From the NCBI GenBank assembly GCA_023140905.1, contig JAGLKS010000241.1, positions 1 to 5,228 of the forward strand: a DNA stretch of 5,228 bases, in the 5' to 3' direction. Of this stretch, positions 1 to 5,228 are shown piece after piece. Under the pieces are notes generated by a model. It saw only the letters and a list, made by a program, of their open reading frames with translations, did not search any database and was not told the origin of the DNA. Positions within the stretch are counted from its first letter, which is position 1; each line of letters begins with the position of its first letter. The stretch comes from Alphaproteobacteria bacterium. GTDB taxonomy: Bacteria; Pseudomonadota; Alphaproteobacteria; Micavibrionales; Micavibrionaceae. The position numbers and the translations under genes were made by a program.

Positions 1-457
1 CTAATAACTCAGCCGCTTCTTTAAGTACATCAGGAATATTCAAAGCATCAGGCTGCGCTCCATTAGCTGCCGTAATAAGTTTTTGCACAAATTCTTTTAT
101 TTTGCTTTCCGGCTGTACTCCCGTAAATGCATCAATAGGCTGACCTTGGAAAAAACCATAAACAGTTGGAACAGATTGCACACGCAATGCTTTAGCCAAT
201 TCCTGATTTTGGTCAATATTTACTTTGGCCAGCAAAACCTTTCCTCCGGCAGCGGCTATAACTTTCTCCAATGTCGGCATAAGCTGCTTACATGGACCGC
301 ACCATGGCGCCCAGAAATCCACAATAACCGGAATCTGCATTGACACTGCCATAACGCGTGTTTCAAAATCTTGCATAGTGACATCAAATATAACTTGCGC
401 GGTATCCAGCGCAGGCGCTTCCGGTGAAGATGTGTCTTGAGATGATCCAAATATCAT
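1..457 (-). CDS. ybbN: Thioredoxin-domain co-chaperone, CnoX/YbbN-like (3' end off the window)
   Basis: The reading frame starts at the ATG on 457-455 and is open to the left edge, giving 152 residues and no stop, so the C-terminus is missing. Residues 22-128 or so form a thioredoxin fold: VDFWAPWCGPCK with the CGPC active site at Cys53-Cys56, then the cis-proline loop SVPT (Pro97) and a following FxG segment (103-105). A thioredoxin alone would end near residue 130. The chain instead continues into a helical segment (DVLKEAAELL), as expected for the TPR-like tail of YbbN/CnoX proteins; that tail is inferred because it is cut off. A 20-residue Ser/Pro/Ala-rich leader precedes the fold, and I see no signal peptide, so it should be cytoplasmic. 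In the family, CnoX protects proteins from aggregation and hands them to GroEL or DnaK. The intact CxxC means this one could also do thiol-disulfide exchange, unlike E. coli CnoX, which lacks it. An AAGGG Shine-Dalgarno (470-466) lies 8 bases before the start. prdX is 73 bases upstream on the same strand. A plain thioredoxin is the main alternative. Confidence 0.88.
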   Translation of the reverse strand, partial: MIFGSSQDTSSPEAPALDTAQVIFDVTMQDFETRVMAVSMQIPVIVDFWAPWCGPCKQLMPTLEKVIAAAGGKVLLAKVNIDQNQELAKALRVQSVPTVYGFFQGQPIDAFTGVQPESKIKEFVQKLITAANGAQPDALNIPDVLKEAAELL

Positions 458-530
458 TGCTTTAACCCTTTTATTTTCATTTGCGCCTGAAACACTAACT
501 CAGTCAAGAAACAAATAAAAGCAAAAGCTG

Positions 531-1088
531 TTATTCTTCAACGTCAGGGTGAGCAGGAGCAAAATCCACAATTTCATAAGCATGGCCTGTGCTATCGAGG
601 AATTTCAACAGATCAGACGGTGCCATTCCGATTGTCCATGAATTATCCATCGGATGATAATTGACAATCTCAACATCCATCATCGCGCTATCAAGCACCA
701 TGCGCACAGTGCCTTCTTTATCATTCATGATACAAAAAGGATTAACCGAGCCGGGCGTAATGCCTAATCTGTCCCATAAACGTGCAGGCGAACAAAAAGA
801 CAAACGCCCGCTTTCTATCAATATAGACAGTTTCTTCAAATCTATCTGCGTTTCATTAGCCGCTGTAATAAGAAACATGCGCTTCTTTTTATCGTATAAA
901 AACAGATTCCGGCAATGAATCCCTTGAATAGTTTTCTCAACCGACTCACCTTGCTTGACTGTAAAAATAGGCTCATGCTCATGTAGACGGTAAGAAATGC
1001 CTATATTATCCAGATGCATAAGAAGCTGCTCTTTACTGGTTGGCAAAGGTTGCGATTGCGGTTGTGTTTTTGTAGCTGCGTTTGTCAT
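531..1088 (-). CDS. prdX: Prolyl-tRNA deacylase, YbaK/ProX editing-domain family (PrdX-like)
   Basis: This 185-residue protein belongs to the free-standing relatives of the ProRS insertion (editing) domain, which hydrolyse mischarged tRNA such as Ala-tRNA(Pro) in the cytoplasm. Family landmarks in order: HEHEPIFTV (36-44), HCRNLFLYDKKK (58-69), IDLKKL (82-87), GRLSF (94-98), GITPGSVNPF (109-118), a VRMVLD strand (128-133), NYHPMDN (143-149) and the C-terminal DLLKFLDSTGH helix (159-169). Family members are usually about 160-170 residues. The excess here is a Gln/Pro/Thr-rich N-terminal stretch of about 18 residues and a short acidic tail. The start at 1088 is used because it is the longest ATG start; a GGTG at 1100-1097 is a weak ribosome site. 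The next Met (residue 24) would cut into the first helix. One oddity: position 60 is Arg (codon CGG), where ProXp-ala/PrdX proteins normally have the functionally essential Lys (xKNLFL). The exact tRNA specificity therefore cannot be read from sequence. ybbN follows 73 bases downstream on the same strand, so co-transcription is likely. Confidence 0.9.
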   Translation of the reverse strand: MTNAATKTQPQSQPLPTSKEQLLMHLDNIGISYRLHEHEPIFTVKQGESVEKTIQGIHCRNLFLYDKKKRMFLITAANETQIDLKKLSILIESGRLSFCSPARLWDRLGITPGSVNPFCIMNDKEGTVRMVLDSAMMDVEIVNYHPMDNSWTIGMAPSDLLKFLDSTGHAYEIVDFAPAHPDVEE

Positions 1089-1207
1089 AGTTTGGCACCG
1101 TAATAGAAAAAAATAGAAAGATCCATGTTTTTTAAATTGGTATTTAGCACATATCGTAAAGTTTTATTAATGTTTATTTGGCATAATGAGCATGAACTAT
1201 TGTGTGA
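1089..1207. promoter_or_regulatory. Divergent intergenic region between prdX and the small-gene operon
   Basis: This AT-rich 119-base gap separates two divergent transcription units, so it must hold both promoters if each unit has its own. Rightward, the best -10 candidate is CATAAT (1182-1187), about 20 bases before the first ATG, but its -35 region is poor. Leftward, I find no convincing hexamer pair. No RNA gene, hairpin or strong operator is visible. The functional assignment rests on gene orientation rather than on a clear motif. Confidence 0.35.
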
Positions 1208-1459
1208 ATGGGGCAAAAAATGGAACCTGAAGATTTACGCGCCGCTTTAGAGGCTAAAAACATAGAGCCATTAGATAATCAGTCTGTGGCAAACGATATG
1301 GCTAACGGTGTGAAGATTGCCGCTCTTGGGGGAACCCCAAACGCCGGGAAACTTTTGGCTCAAATGCAAGATCAGATGCCAAAGGCAGATACAGAAGCCC
1401 TGGATTTAAAACCGGCAAAAATAGAAAACTCTTTCAACGATGGGTTTGATTTAGCATGA
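1208..1459 (+). CDS. Small hypothetical protein (83 aa), first gene of a two-gene operon
   Basis: I do not recognise this protein. It is soluble and cysteine-free, with no membrane segment or signal peptide. The N-terminal half looks helical (EPEDLRAALEAKNIEP), the middle is Ala/Gly-rich (NGVKIAALGGTPNAGK), and the C-terminal third is polar and probably flexible. The start is uncertain. The ATG at 1208 has no clear ribosome site, whereas the in-frame ATG at 1220 is preceded by GGGG (1210-1213) at a suitable distance and would give a 79-residue protein starting MEPEDL. Evidence that it is real: the frame is open over most of an otherwise empty plus-strand interval, and its stop overlaps the start of the next gene in an ATGA arrangement, which is typical of translational coupling. 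The segment GGTPNAGKLL resembles a P-loop, but Leu49 stands where Ser/Thr is required and the protein is far too short for a GTPase, so no function is claimed. Confidence 0.62.
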   Translation: MGQKMEPEDLRAALEAKNIEPLDNQSVANDMANGVKIAALGGTPNAGKLLAQMQDQMPKADTEALDLKPAKIENSFNDGFDLA

Positions 1460-1734
1460 ATATAGAGCTTGGTGTATTACATGACGGTTCTGTGATGATG
1501 GTTAGCGATAAACCGCTACCCGATATTGTTCAACGTGTGGAATATTACAGTGAGCAACGCTTGTTTATGGTTGTTTACAACAATGAGGAAAAACATCCTG
1601 AAGAACTCATGCATTATGAAGTACCGGAAGATATGGCGTATCCGGTTCAAAAAACACCTAATATTATGATCTATTCGCTTTTCCCTGACCATGAGCCTAT
1701 TGGCTATCGCGTGCCTCTTGTGCAGGTAAGATAA
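1456..1734 (+). CDS. Small hypothetical protein (92 aa), second gene of a two-gene operon
   Basis: I do not recognise this protein. Its ATG at 1456 overlaps the upstream stop (ATGA, 4 bases), so translation is probably coupled to the preceding gene and the two products may act together. The 92 residues alternate short hydrophobic stretches with acidic turns (IELGVLHDGSVMMV, RLFMVVYNNEE, NIMIYSLFPDH, YRVPLVQV), suggesting a compact, mainly beta fold. There are several acidic and aromatic residues, no cysteine, no signal peptide and no membrane helix. No catalytic motif stands out. No strong terminator follows: only a weak AT hairpin (1755-1772) is present before the tRNA promoter. The clean frame, plausible globular composition and coupling favour a real gene over a chance frame. 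Neighbours on either side (prdX, tRNA-Gly) do not suggest a role. Confidence 0.65.
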   Translation: MNIELGVLHDGSVMMVSDKPLPDIVQRVEYYSEQRLFMVVYNNEEKHPEELMHYEVPEDMAYPVQKTPNIMIYSLFPDHEPIGYRVPLVQVR

Positions 1735-1790
1735 ATACCGGTCTTATATTCTCGATTCTTAATCTTTAGAATTTTTGTTCGATTTTATAC

Positions 1791-1818
1791 TTGCATTTCA
1801 TAAATAACATTATATATT
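1791..1818 (+). promoter_or_regulatory. Sigma-70-type promoter of the tRNA-Gly gene
   Basis: TTGCAT (1791-1796, four of six bases of the -35 consensus) and TATATT (1813-1818, four of six of the -10 consensus) are separated by 16 bases. Transcription would begin near 1825, leaving a leader of roughly a dozen bases before the tRNA 5' end at 1838. The placement is right for a stable-RNA promoter, but the call is by eye. Confidence 0.55.
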
Positions 1819-1837
1819 CTCCTTCACTAATGACAAT

Positions 1838-1912
1838 GCGAGTGTAGCTCAGGGGTAGAGCACAACCTTGCCAAGGTTGGGGTCGAGAGTTCGAATCTCT
1901 TCACTCGCTCCA
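1838..1912 (+). tRNA. tRNA-Gly, anticodon GCC, CCA encoded
   Basis: A complete cloverleaf can be drawn. The acceptor stem is GCGAGTG (1838-1844) with CACTCGC (1902-1908). The D arm is GCTC/GAGC (1847-1850, 1858-1861). The anticodon stem is CAACC/GGTTG (1863-1867, 1875-1879) around the loop TTGCCAA, with anticodon GCC at 1870-1872. The variable loop is GGGTC, and the T arm is GAGAG/CTCTT (1885-1889, 1897-1901, one G-U pair) around TTCGAAT. The discriminator is T1909 and CCA is encoded at 1910-1912. The GCC anticodon reads GGC and GGU codons, and a U discriminator is normal for bacterial tRNA-Gly. The gene has its own promoter just upstream and a terminator 21 bases downstream, so it looks monocistronic. 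No integrase or duplicated 3' end is visible nearby. Confidence 0.97.
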
Positions 1913-1933
1913 TTATTTCAATGACTTAGCACG

Positions 1934-1953
1934 AAACGCCACATGGCGTTTTT
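1934..1953 (+). terminator. Rho-independent terminator after tRNA-Gly
   Basis: AAACGCC (1934-1940) pairs with GGCGTTT (1945-1951) around the four-base loop ACAT, giving a 7-bp stem. The T tract starts within the stem (1949-1953) and continues as ATATTTT. The T-run lies on the plus-strand side only, so it terminates rightward transcription and insulates rarA from tRNA read-through. Confidence 0.8.
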
Positions 1954-2000
1954 ATATTTTCTGCAATTTATAGTAATTTGGCTTTCTTCATTTTCACTCA

Positions 2001-2029
2001 TTGCCTTTGTTCGATTAATGTTCTAATTC
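2001..2029 (+). promoter_or_regulatory. Probable rarA promoter, very short or no leader
   Basis: A -35-like TTGCCT (2001-2006) lies ahead of two overlapping -10 candidates: TCTAAT (2022-2027, five of six consensus bases, 15-base spacing) and TAATTC (2024-2029, weaker hexamer but 17-base spacing). Either would place the start of transcription within a few bases of the rarA ATG at 2037. The LexA-like box sits between and over these elements. It is read by eye and not experimentally supported. Confidence 0.45.
2009..2023 (+). promoter_or_regulatory. LexA (SOS) box, alphaproteobacterial GTTC-N7-GTTC
   Basis: GTTC (2009-2012) and GTTC (2020-2023) are separated by exactly seven bases (GATTAAT). 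This is a perfect match to the direct-repeat operator known for alphaproteobacterial LexA. It lies inside the rarA promoter, between the -35-like and -10-like elements, and ends 13 bases before the start codon, so bound LexA would block RNA polymerase. That points to DNA-damage-inducible rarA. I saw no other GTTC-N7-GTTC in either orientation in the window. LexA itself is not in the window, so the link is inferred. Confidence 0.7.
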
Positions 2030-2036
2030 TAGCTTC

Positions 2037-3347
2037 ATGAGCGATTTATTTGAAAAAGATGCTATTCCTACAGAAACGCTGCGCCCTCTTCCTGATCGGC
2101 TGAGGCCTTCTGCTTTATCGCAAATTGTCGGACAGGATCACCTTGTTGGCAATGACGGGCCTGTGCGTAAAATGGCTGAGGCCAAACGTCTATCTTCAAT
2201 GATTTTATGGGGACCACCGGGCACAGGAAAAACAACGCTGGCCCGCATTTTATCCAATCATAGCGATATGCATTTCGAACAAATATCAGCAATTTTCTCT
2301 GGCGTAGCAGATTTGCGCAAAGTCTTTGACTCGGCTAAACTCAGACGCTCAAACGGAAAAGGTACGCTTTTATTTGTTGATGAAATTCATCGGTTTAACA
2401 AATCCCAGCAAGATGCATTCTTACCTGTTGTTGAAGATGGAACAATTATTTTAATCGGGGCAACAACTGAAAATCCGTCTTTTGAACTTAATAGTGCGCT
2501 TTTATCACGATGTCAGGTTTTTGTGCTCAAACGTCTGGATGATGAAGCATTGGAAAAACTTCTTCAACACGCCGAAAAAGATGCTAGCCGTTCATTGCCT
2601 TTGACAACGCAAGCCCGTGATATGCTTAAAACTATGGCTGATGGAGATGGCCGTTATGCACTAACAATGGTTGAACAACTTTTTGAACACTCAGGGGAAA
2701 GAAAAGAACTGGACGTTCAGGCTTTTATGACATTAGTGCAACGGCGTGCTCCTTCTTATGATAAAGCCGCTGAGGGTCATTATAATTTAATCTCCGCCCT
2801 ACATAAAAGCATACGCGGCTCTGACCCGGATGCCGCACTTTATTGGTTCTCACGTATGCTTGAAGGCGGTGAAGATCCGAGCTTTATTGCACGGCGTTTA
2901 ACACGCATGGCCAGTGAAGATATCGGGCTGGCAGACCCACAAGCTCTGCCTTTATGTATTGCCGCATGGGATGCTTATGAGCGTCTGGGATCACCTGAAG
3001 GAGAATTGGCTTTGGCTGAAGCTTTGATTTATCTGACCACAGCACCAAAATCCAATGCCGTGTATACAGCTATGAACTCAGCCCGGCGCACAGCTAAACA
3101 AACAGGCTCGCTCATGCCACCTATGCATATTTTGAATGCGCCAACAAAGATGATGAAAGAGGCCGGTTATTCCGATGGATATATTTACGATCATGACACA
3201 CCCGAAGCATTTTCCGGTCAAGATTATTTTCCTGAAAAAATGGGAAGAACAGCTTTTTATTCGCCGAAGAAACGCGGTTTTGAACGTGAGATCGAAAAAC
3301 GTCTGGATTATTGGAACAAACTACGTCAGCAAAAACAGAAAGATTAA
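2037..3347 (+). CDS. rarA: Replication-associated recombination protein RarA (MgsA), AAA+ ATPase
   Basis: This full-length 436-residue protein belongs to the RarA/MgsA/WRNIP1 family: cytoplasmic, tetrameric AAA+ ATPases related to clamp-loader subunits that act at stalled replication forks and single-stranded gaps. Visible landmarks: Walker A GPPGTGKT (59-66), Walker B LLFVDEIH (111-118), sensor 1 in GATTENPS (141-148), the arginine finger in LLSRCQ (Arg158) and sensor 2 in GDGRYAL (Arg206). The C-terminal MgsA oligomerisation part begins near residue 244 and includes [19 protein letters not shown] (252-270), [10 protein letters not shown] (292-301), APKSNAVY (336-343) and [12 protein letters not shown] (367-378). 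Length and order are normal for the family. The start is firm: an in-frame TAA at 2016-2018 and no other start codon between leave only the ATG at 2037. No Shine-Dalgarno is present and the promoter abuts the ATG, suggesting a leaderless mRNA. A LexA box in the promoter suggests SOS control. The stop overlaps the converging epimerase gene by four bases. Confidence 0.97.
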   Translation: MSDLFEKDAIPTETLRPLPDRLRPSALSQIVGQDHLVGNDGPVRKMAEAKRLSSMILWGPPGTGKTTLARILSNHSDMHFEQISAIFSGVADLRKVFDSAKLRRSNGKGTLLFVDEIHRFNKSQQDAFLPVVEDGTIILIGATTENPSFELNSALLSRCQVFVLKRLDDEALEKLLQHAEKDASRSLPLTTQARDMLKTMADGDGRYALTMVEQLFEHSGERKELDVQAFMTLVQRRAPSYDKAAEGHYNLISALHKSIRGSDPDAALYWFSRMLEGGEDPSFIARRLTRMASEDIGLADPQALPLCIAAWDAYERLGSPEGELALAEALIYLTTAPKSNAVYTAMNSARRTAKQTGSLMPPMHILNAPTKMMKEAGYSDGYIYDHDTPEAFSGQDYFPEKMGRTAFYSPKKRGFEREIEKRLDYWNKLRQQKQKD

Positions 3348-4333
3348 ACGCCGTAATATTCTTTAAACCACGCTACATATTTAGGAATACCCTCAGCAAT
3401 TGAGGTTGTAGGTTTATATCCGGTAAGACGCGTAGTTTCTTCAATATCGGCAAAGGTTTCTTTTACATCACCAAGCTGCATAGGTAAAAAATCTATATTG
3501 GCTTTTTTACCTGTAGCTTTTTCAATTTCCGCTACAAAATCCATAAGCTGTTCAGCTTTATTATTGCCAATATTTAAAACTCGATGCGGCACGTTTTGTT
3601 TTGTCCCTTTTTGCGGTGGTGTTTTAAGAACTGCAATAACACCGGAAACAATATCATCAATATAGGTAAAATCGCGCATCATATCGCCATTATTGAAAAT
3701 CGGTACGCTCTCACCTTTAATAATGGAATTGGTAAAAATAAAAGGAGACATATCAGGCCGTCCCCATGGACCATATACTGTAAAAAAGCGCAAACCCGTT
3801 TGAGCAATACCGTATAGATGACTATATGCATAACTCATTAATTCACCGCTGCGTTTTGTTGCTGCATATAGTGACGCGGGATGATCGACCCTGTCTTCAG
3901 TTGCATATGGAAGTTTTTTGTTTTTTCCGTAAACAGATGAGGAGCTAGCATAAACAAAATGCTCAAAACCTTCTGTGTGGCGGCATAACTCCAATATATT
4001 TACGTGACCCACAACATTACTTTGAACATAGGAATGCGGCTTTTCAAGTGAGTAACGTACACCGGCTTGCGCTGCTAACTGGATGACACGTTTGAATGGT
4101 CCATACTCTTGCCAGAGTTTTTCCATGGCCTCGTAGTCTGCAATATTTTCTTTAATAAAAGTGAAGTTTTCGAAATTATCCAGCTCACGCAACCGCGCGT
4201 TTTTCAATGATACATCATAGTAATCATTGAGATTATCAACGCCGACCACATGCTCGCCTGCTTGCAACAGCCTTGCAATTGTGTGAAATCCTATAAATCC
4301 TGCTGCTCCTGTGACTAGAATAGGTTCTGTCAT
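3344..4333 (-). CDS. NAD-dependent sugar epimerase, UDP-glucuronate 4-epimerase-like
   Basis: This is a 329-residue extended SDR enzyme. The Rossmann NAD-binding motif TGAAGFIG is at 8-15. The catalytic set is Ser131-133 in the SSSSVYG segment, then Tyr156 and Lys160 of YAATK. The sequence DNLNDYYDVSLKNARL (33-48), the PHSYVQSNVVGHVNILE segment (99-115) and VYGPWGRPDMSPF (186-198) are characteristic of the branch that interconverts UDP-glucuronate and UDP-galacturonate, which supplies galacturonic acid for capsule, lipopolysaccharide or exopolysaccharide. A generic UDP-glucose or UDP-GlcNAc 4-epimerase is less likely but cannot be excluded without an alignment. Length is typical and there is no signal peptide, so it is cytosolic. 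The ATG at 4333 has a GAAAGAG ribosome site (4345-4339) five bases upstream. glmS ends 51 bases upstream on the same strand with no clear terminator between, so the two are probably co-transcribed. Its stop (3346-3344) overlaps that of rarA. Confidence 0.9.
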   Translation of the reverse strand: MTEPILVTGAAGFIGFHTIARLLQAGEHVVGVDNLNDYYDVSLKNARLRELDNFENFTFIKENIADYEAMEKLWQEYGPFKRVIQLAAQAGVRYSLEKPHSYVQSNVVGHVNILELCRHTEGFEHFVYASSSSVYGKNKKLPYATEDRVDHPASLYAATKRSGELMSYAYSHLYGIAQTGLRFFTVYGPWGRPDMSPFIFTNSIIKGESVPIFNNGDMMRDFTYIDDIVSGVIAVLKTPPQKGTKQNVPHRVLNIGNNKAEQLMDFVAEIEKATGKKANIDFLPMQLGDVKETFADIEETTRLTGYKPTTSIAEGIPKYVAWFKEYYGV

Positions 4334-4384
4334 TATTTCTCTTTCTGATTAATTTTTGCTAGGCATTTATACGCGACATCTTTC

Positions 4385-5228
4385 TTATTCAACCGTTACG
4401 GATTTTGCCAGATTACGTGGTTGATCAACATCCGTCCCTTTTATAACTGCCGCGTGATAAGCAAGAAGTTGCACAGGAATAGAATAAATGATCGGCGCAA
4501 CAAAAGGGTGAACAGCACTTAACGCCACTCGCCATGTGGATTGTTCTTTAAGCTGATGAGCACCTTTCACGTCAGAGATCAGAAAGATTTTTCCGCCACG
4601 TGCAATGGTTTCCTGAATATTGGAAACGTTTTTTTCATAGAGAGGATCATTTGCCGGAGCTATAACAACGATGGGTACATGATCGTCAATAAGAGCAATC
4701 GGGCCATGTTTCATTTCTCCAGAAGCGTAACCTTCTGCATGAATATAAGAAATTTCCTTAAGTTTAAGAGCTCCTTCCAATGCAATCGGATATAAACTGC
4801 CTCGTCCCAGATAAAGCACGTCACGTGCACCGGCTATTTCTTTGGCAATTTCCGCAATACTGTCATCATGCTGAAGAATCTCTGCTACAATAGCTGGAAC
4901 ATGGCGCAAAGCCTCCGCCATTTCTATTTCTGTACTTTTATCAATCGCGCCTTTTTTGCGTGCTGCTGCCAGAACAATACACGCTAATGTTGATAGCTGG
5001 GTAGTGAATGCTTTAGTTGACGCGACACCTATCTCCGGTCCCGCTAATGTATGAAGAATGTGGTCTGACTCACGTTCAATTGTACTCTCGATCGTATTTA
5101 CAATTGATAAAACTGTCTGTCCTTCACGTTTGCAATAACGCAGAGCCTCCAATGTATCGAGCGTTTCACCTGATTGTGAAACAAATAACGCCAAGCCTCC
5201 TTCAGGCATTGGTGCTTCACGATAACGA
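4385..5228 (-). CDS. glmS: Glutamine-fructose-6-phosphate aminotransferase (isomerizing), C-terminal part; 5' end off the window
   Basis: The frame enters from the right edge (reading ..RYREAPMPEGG) and ends at the stop on 4387-4385, giving 280 residues; the ATG at 5209 is internal, not the start. GlmS makes glucosamine-6-phosphate from fructose-6-phosphate and glutamine, the first step toward UDP-GlcNAc for peptidoglycan and lipid A. Present are the end of the first SIS (sugar isomerase) domain, with the sugar-phosphate loop SQSGET (17-22 of this fragment) and GVASTKAF (67-74), and the complete second SIS domain. The isomerase residues correspond to E. coli Lys485, Glu488 and His504 (here Lys155, Glu158 in KLKEISYIHAE and His174 in GEMKHGP). 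The C-terminal tail NLAKSVTVE carries the lysine equivalent to Lys603. All key residues seen are intact. The N-terminal glutamine amidotransferase domain, about 330 residues in the family, lies outside the window. The epimerase gene follows 51 bases downstream. Confidence 0.97.
   Translation of the reverse strand, partial: RYREAPMPEGGLALFVSQSGETLDTLEALRYCKREGQTVLSIVNTIESTIERESDHILHTLAGPEIGVASTKAFTTQLSTLACIVLAAARKKGAIDKSTEIEMAEALRHVPAIVAEILQHDDSIAEIAKEIAGARDVLYLGRGSLYPIALEGALKLKEISYIHAEGYASGEMKHGPIALIDDHVPIVVIAPANDPLYEKNVSNIQETIARGGKIFLISDVKGAHQLKEQSTWRVALSAVHPFVAPIIYSIPVQLLAYHAAVIKGTDVDQPRNLAKSVTVE

Noticed and set aside
83..450. Overlapping open frames on both strands across the left 450 bases.
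   Set aside because: They are shadows of the thioredoxin-domain gene, whose WCGPC and cis-proline motifs fix the true minus-strand frame.
502..507. TTGACT (minus strand) as the -35 of a separate ybbN promoter in the prdX-ybbN gap.
   Set aside because: The -35 is good, but no reasonable -10 lies 16-18 bases downstream. Read-through from prdX is the simpler explanation.
1132..1146. TTAA-N7-TTTA, a near match to the CtrA cell-cycle box (TTAA-N7-TTAA).
   Set aside because: One mismatch in an AT-rich stretch is expected by chance, and no associated promoter is clear.
1328..1357. P-loop-like GGTPNAGKLL in the first small protein, resembling the G1 motif of Obg/Era GTPases.
   Set aside because: The Ser/Thr after GK is Leu, no other G motifs follow, and an 83-residue protein is too short for a GTPase domain. 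Probably chance.
1755..1776. Weak hairpin ATTCT/AGAAT followed by a T-run after the two small genes.
   Set aside because: A five-pair, AT-dominated stem with an eight-base loop is too weak to call a terminator.
1838..1912. tRNA-Gly as an integration (att) site for a mobile element.
   Set aside because: No repeat of the tRNA 3' end and no integrase or mobile-element gene is present; flanking genes are ordinary chromosomal genes.
4334..4384. Possible terminator or riboswitch between glmS and the epimerase gene.
   Set aside because: No stable hairpin with a T-run on the minus strand, and 51 bases is too short for a riboswitch; only a ribosome site is visible.

Overview
The window reads as chromosomal DNA of a moderately AT-rich alphaproteobacterium. 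This assignment is an inference. It rests on the pairing of a PrdX-type prolyl-tRNA deacylase with a CnoX/YbbN-type thioredoxin, on the style of the RarA and GlmS sequences, and on an alphaproteobacterial LexA box (GTTC-N7-GTTC) in front of rarA. No transposase, integrase, CRISPR array or phage structural gene is visible.

Layout, left to right. (1) Minus strand, 1-1088: a thioredoxin-like co-chaperone gene (ybbN/cnoX, running off the left edge) lies downstream of a YbaK/ProX-type editing-domain gene (prdX), so both are probably transcribed leftward as a protein and translation quality-control unit. (2) Plus strand, 1208-1734: two small unrecognised genes overlap by an ATGA and form a likely two-gene operon, divergent from prdX. 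(3) 1735-2036: an intergenic stretch with a good promoter, a complete tRNA-Gly(GCC) gene with encoded CCA, an intrinsic terminator, and the rarA promoter region. That promoter region contains a perfect GTTC-N7-GTTC motif ending 13 bases before the rarA start codon. (4) Plus strand, 2037-3347: full-length rarA (MgsA/WRNIP1-family AAA+ ATPase), with no visible Shine-Dalgarno and probably a leaderless or nearly leaderless mRNA. (5) Minus strand, 3344-5228: a UDP-glucuronate 4-epimerase-like SDR gene lies downstream of the C-terminal half of glmS, 51 bases apart and probably co-transcribed. The epimerase and rarA meet tail to tail with a 4-base overlap of their stop codons.

Functionally the window joins three themes: translation and protein quality control (prdX, ybbN, tRNA-Gly), replication-fork maintenance under likely SOS control (rarA), and cell-envelope sugar nucleotide supply (glmS for glucosamine-6-phosphate, the epimerase for UDP-galacturonate). 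I see no clearly new multi-gene system. The points most worth a second look are the LexA box on rarA, an arginine in PrdX where the family normally has its key lysine, and the unrecognised two-gene operon.
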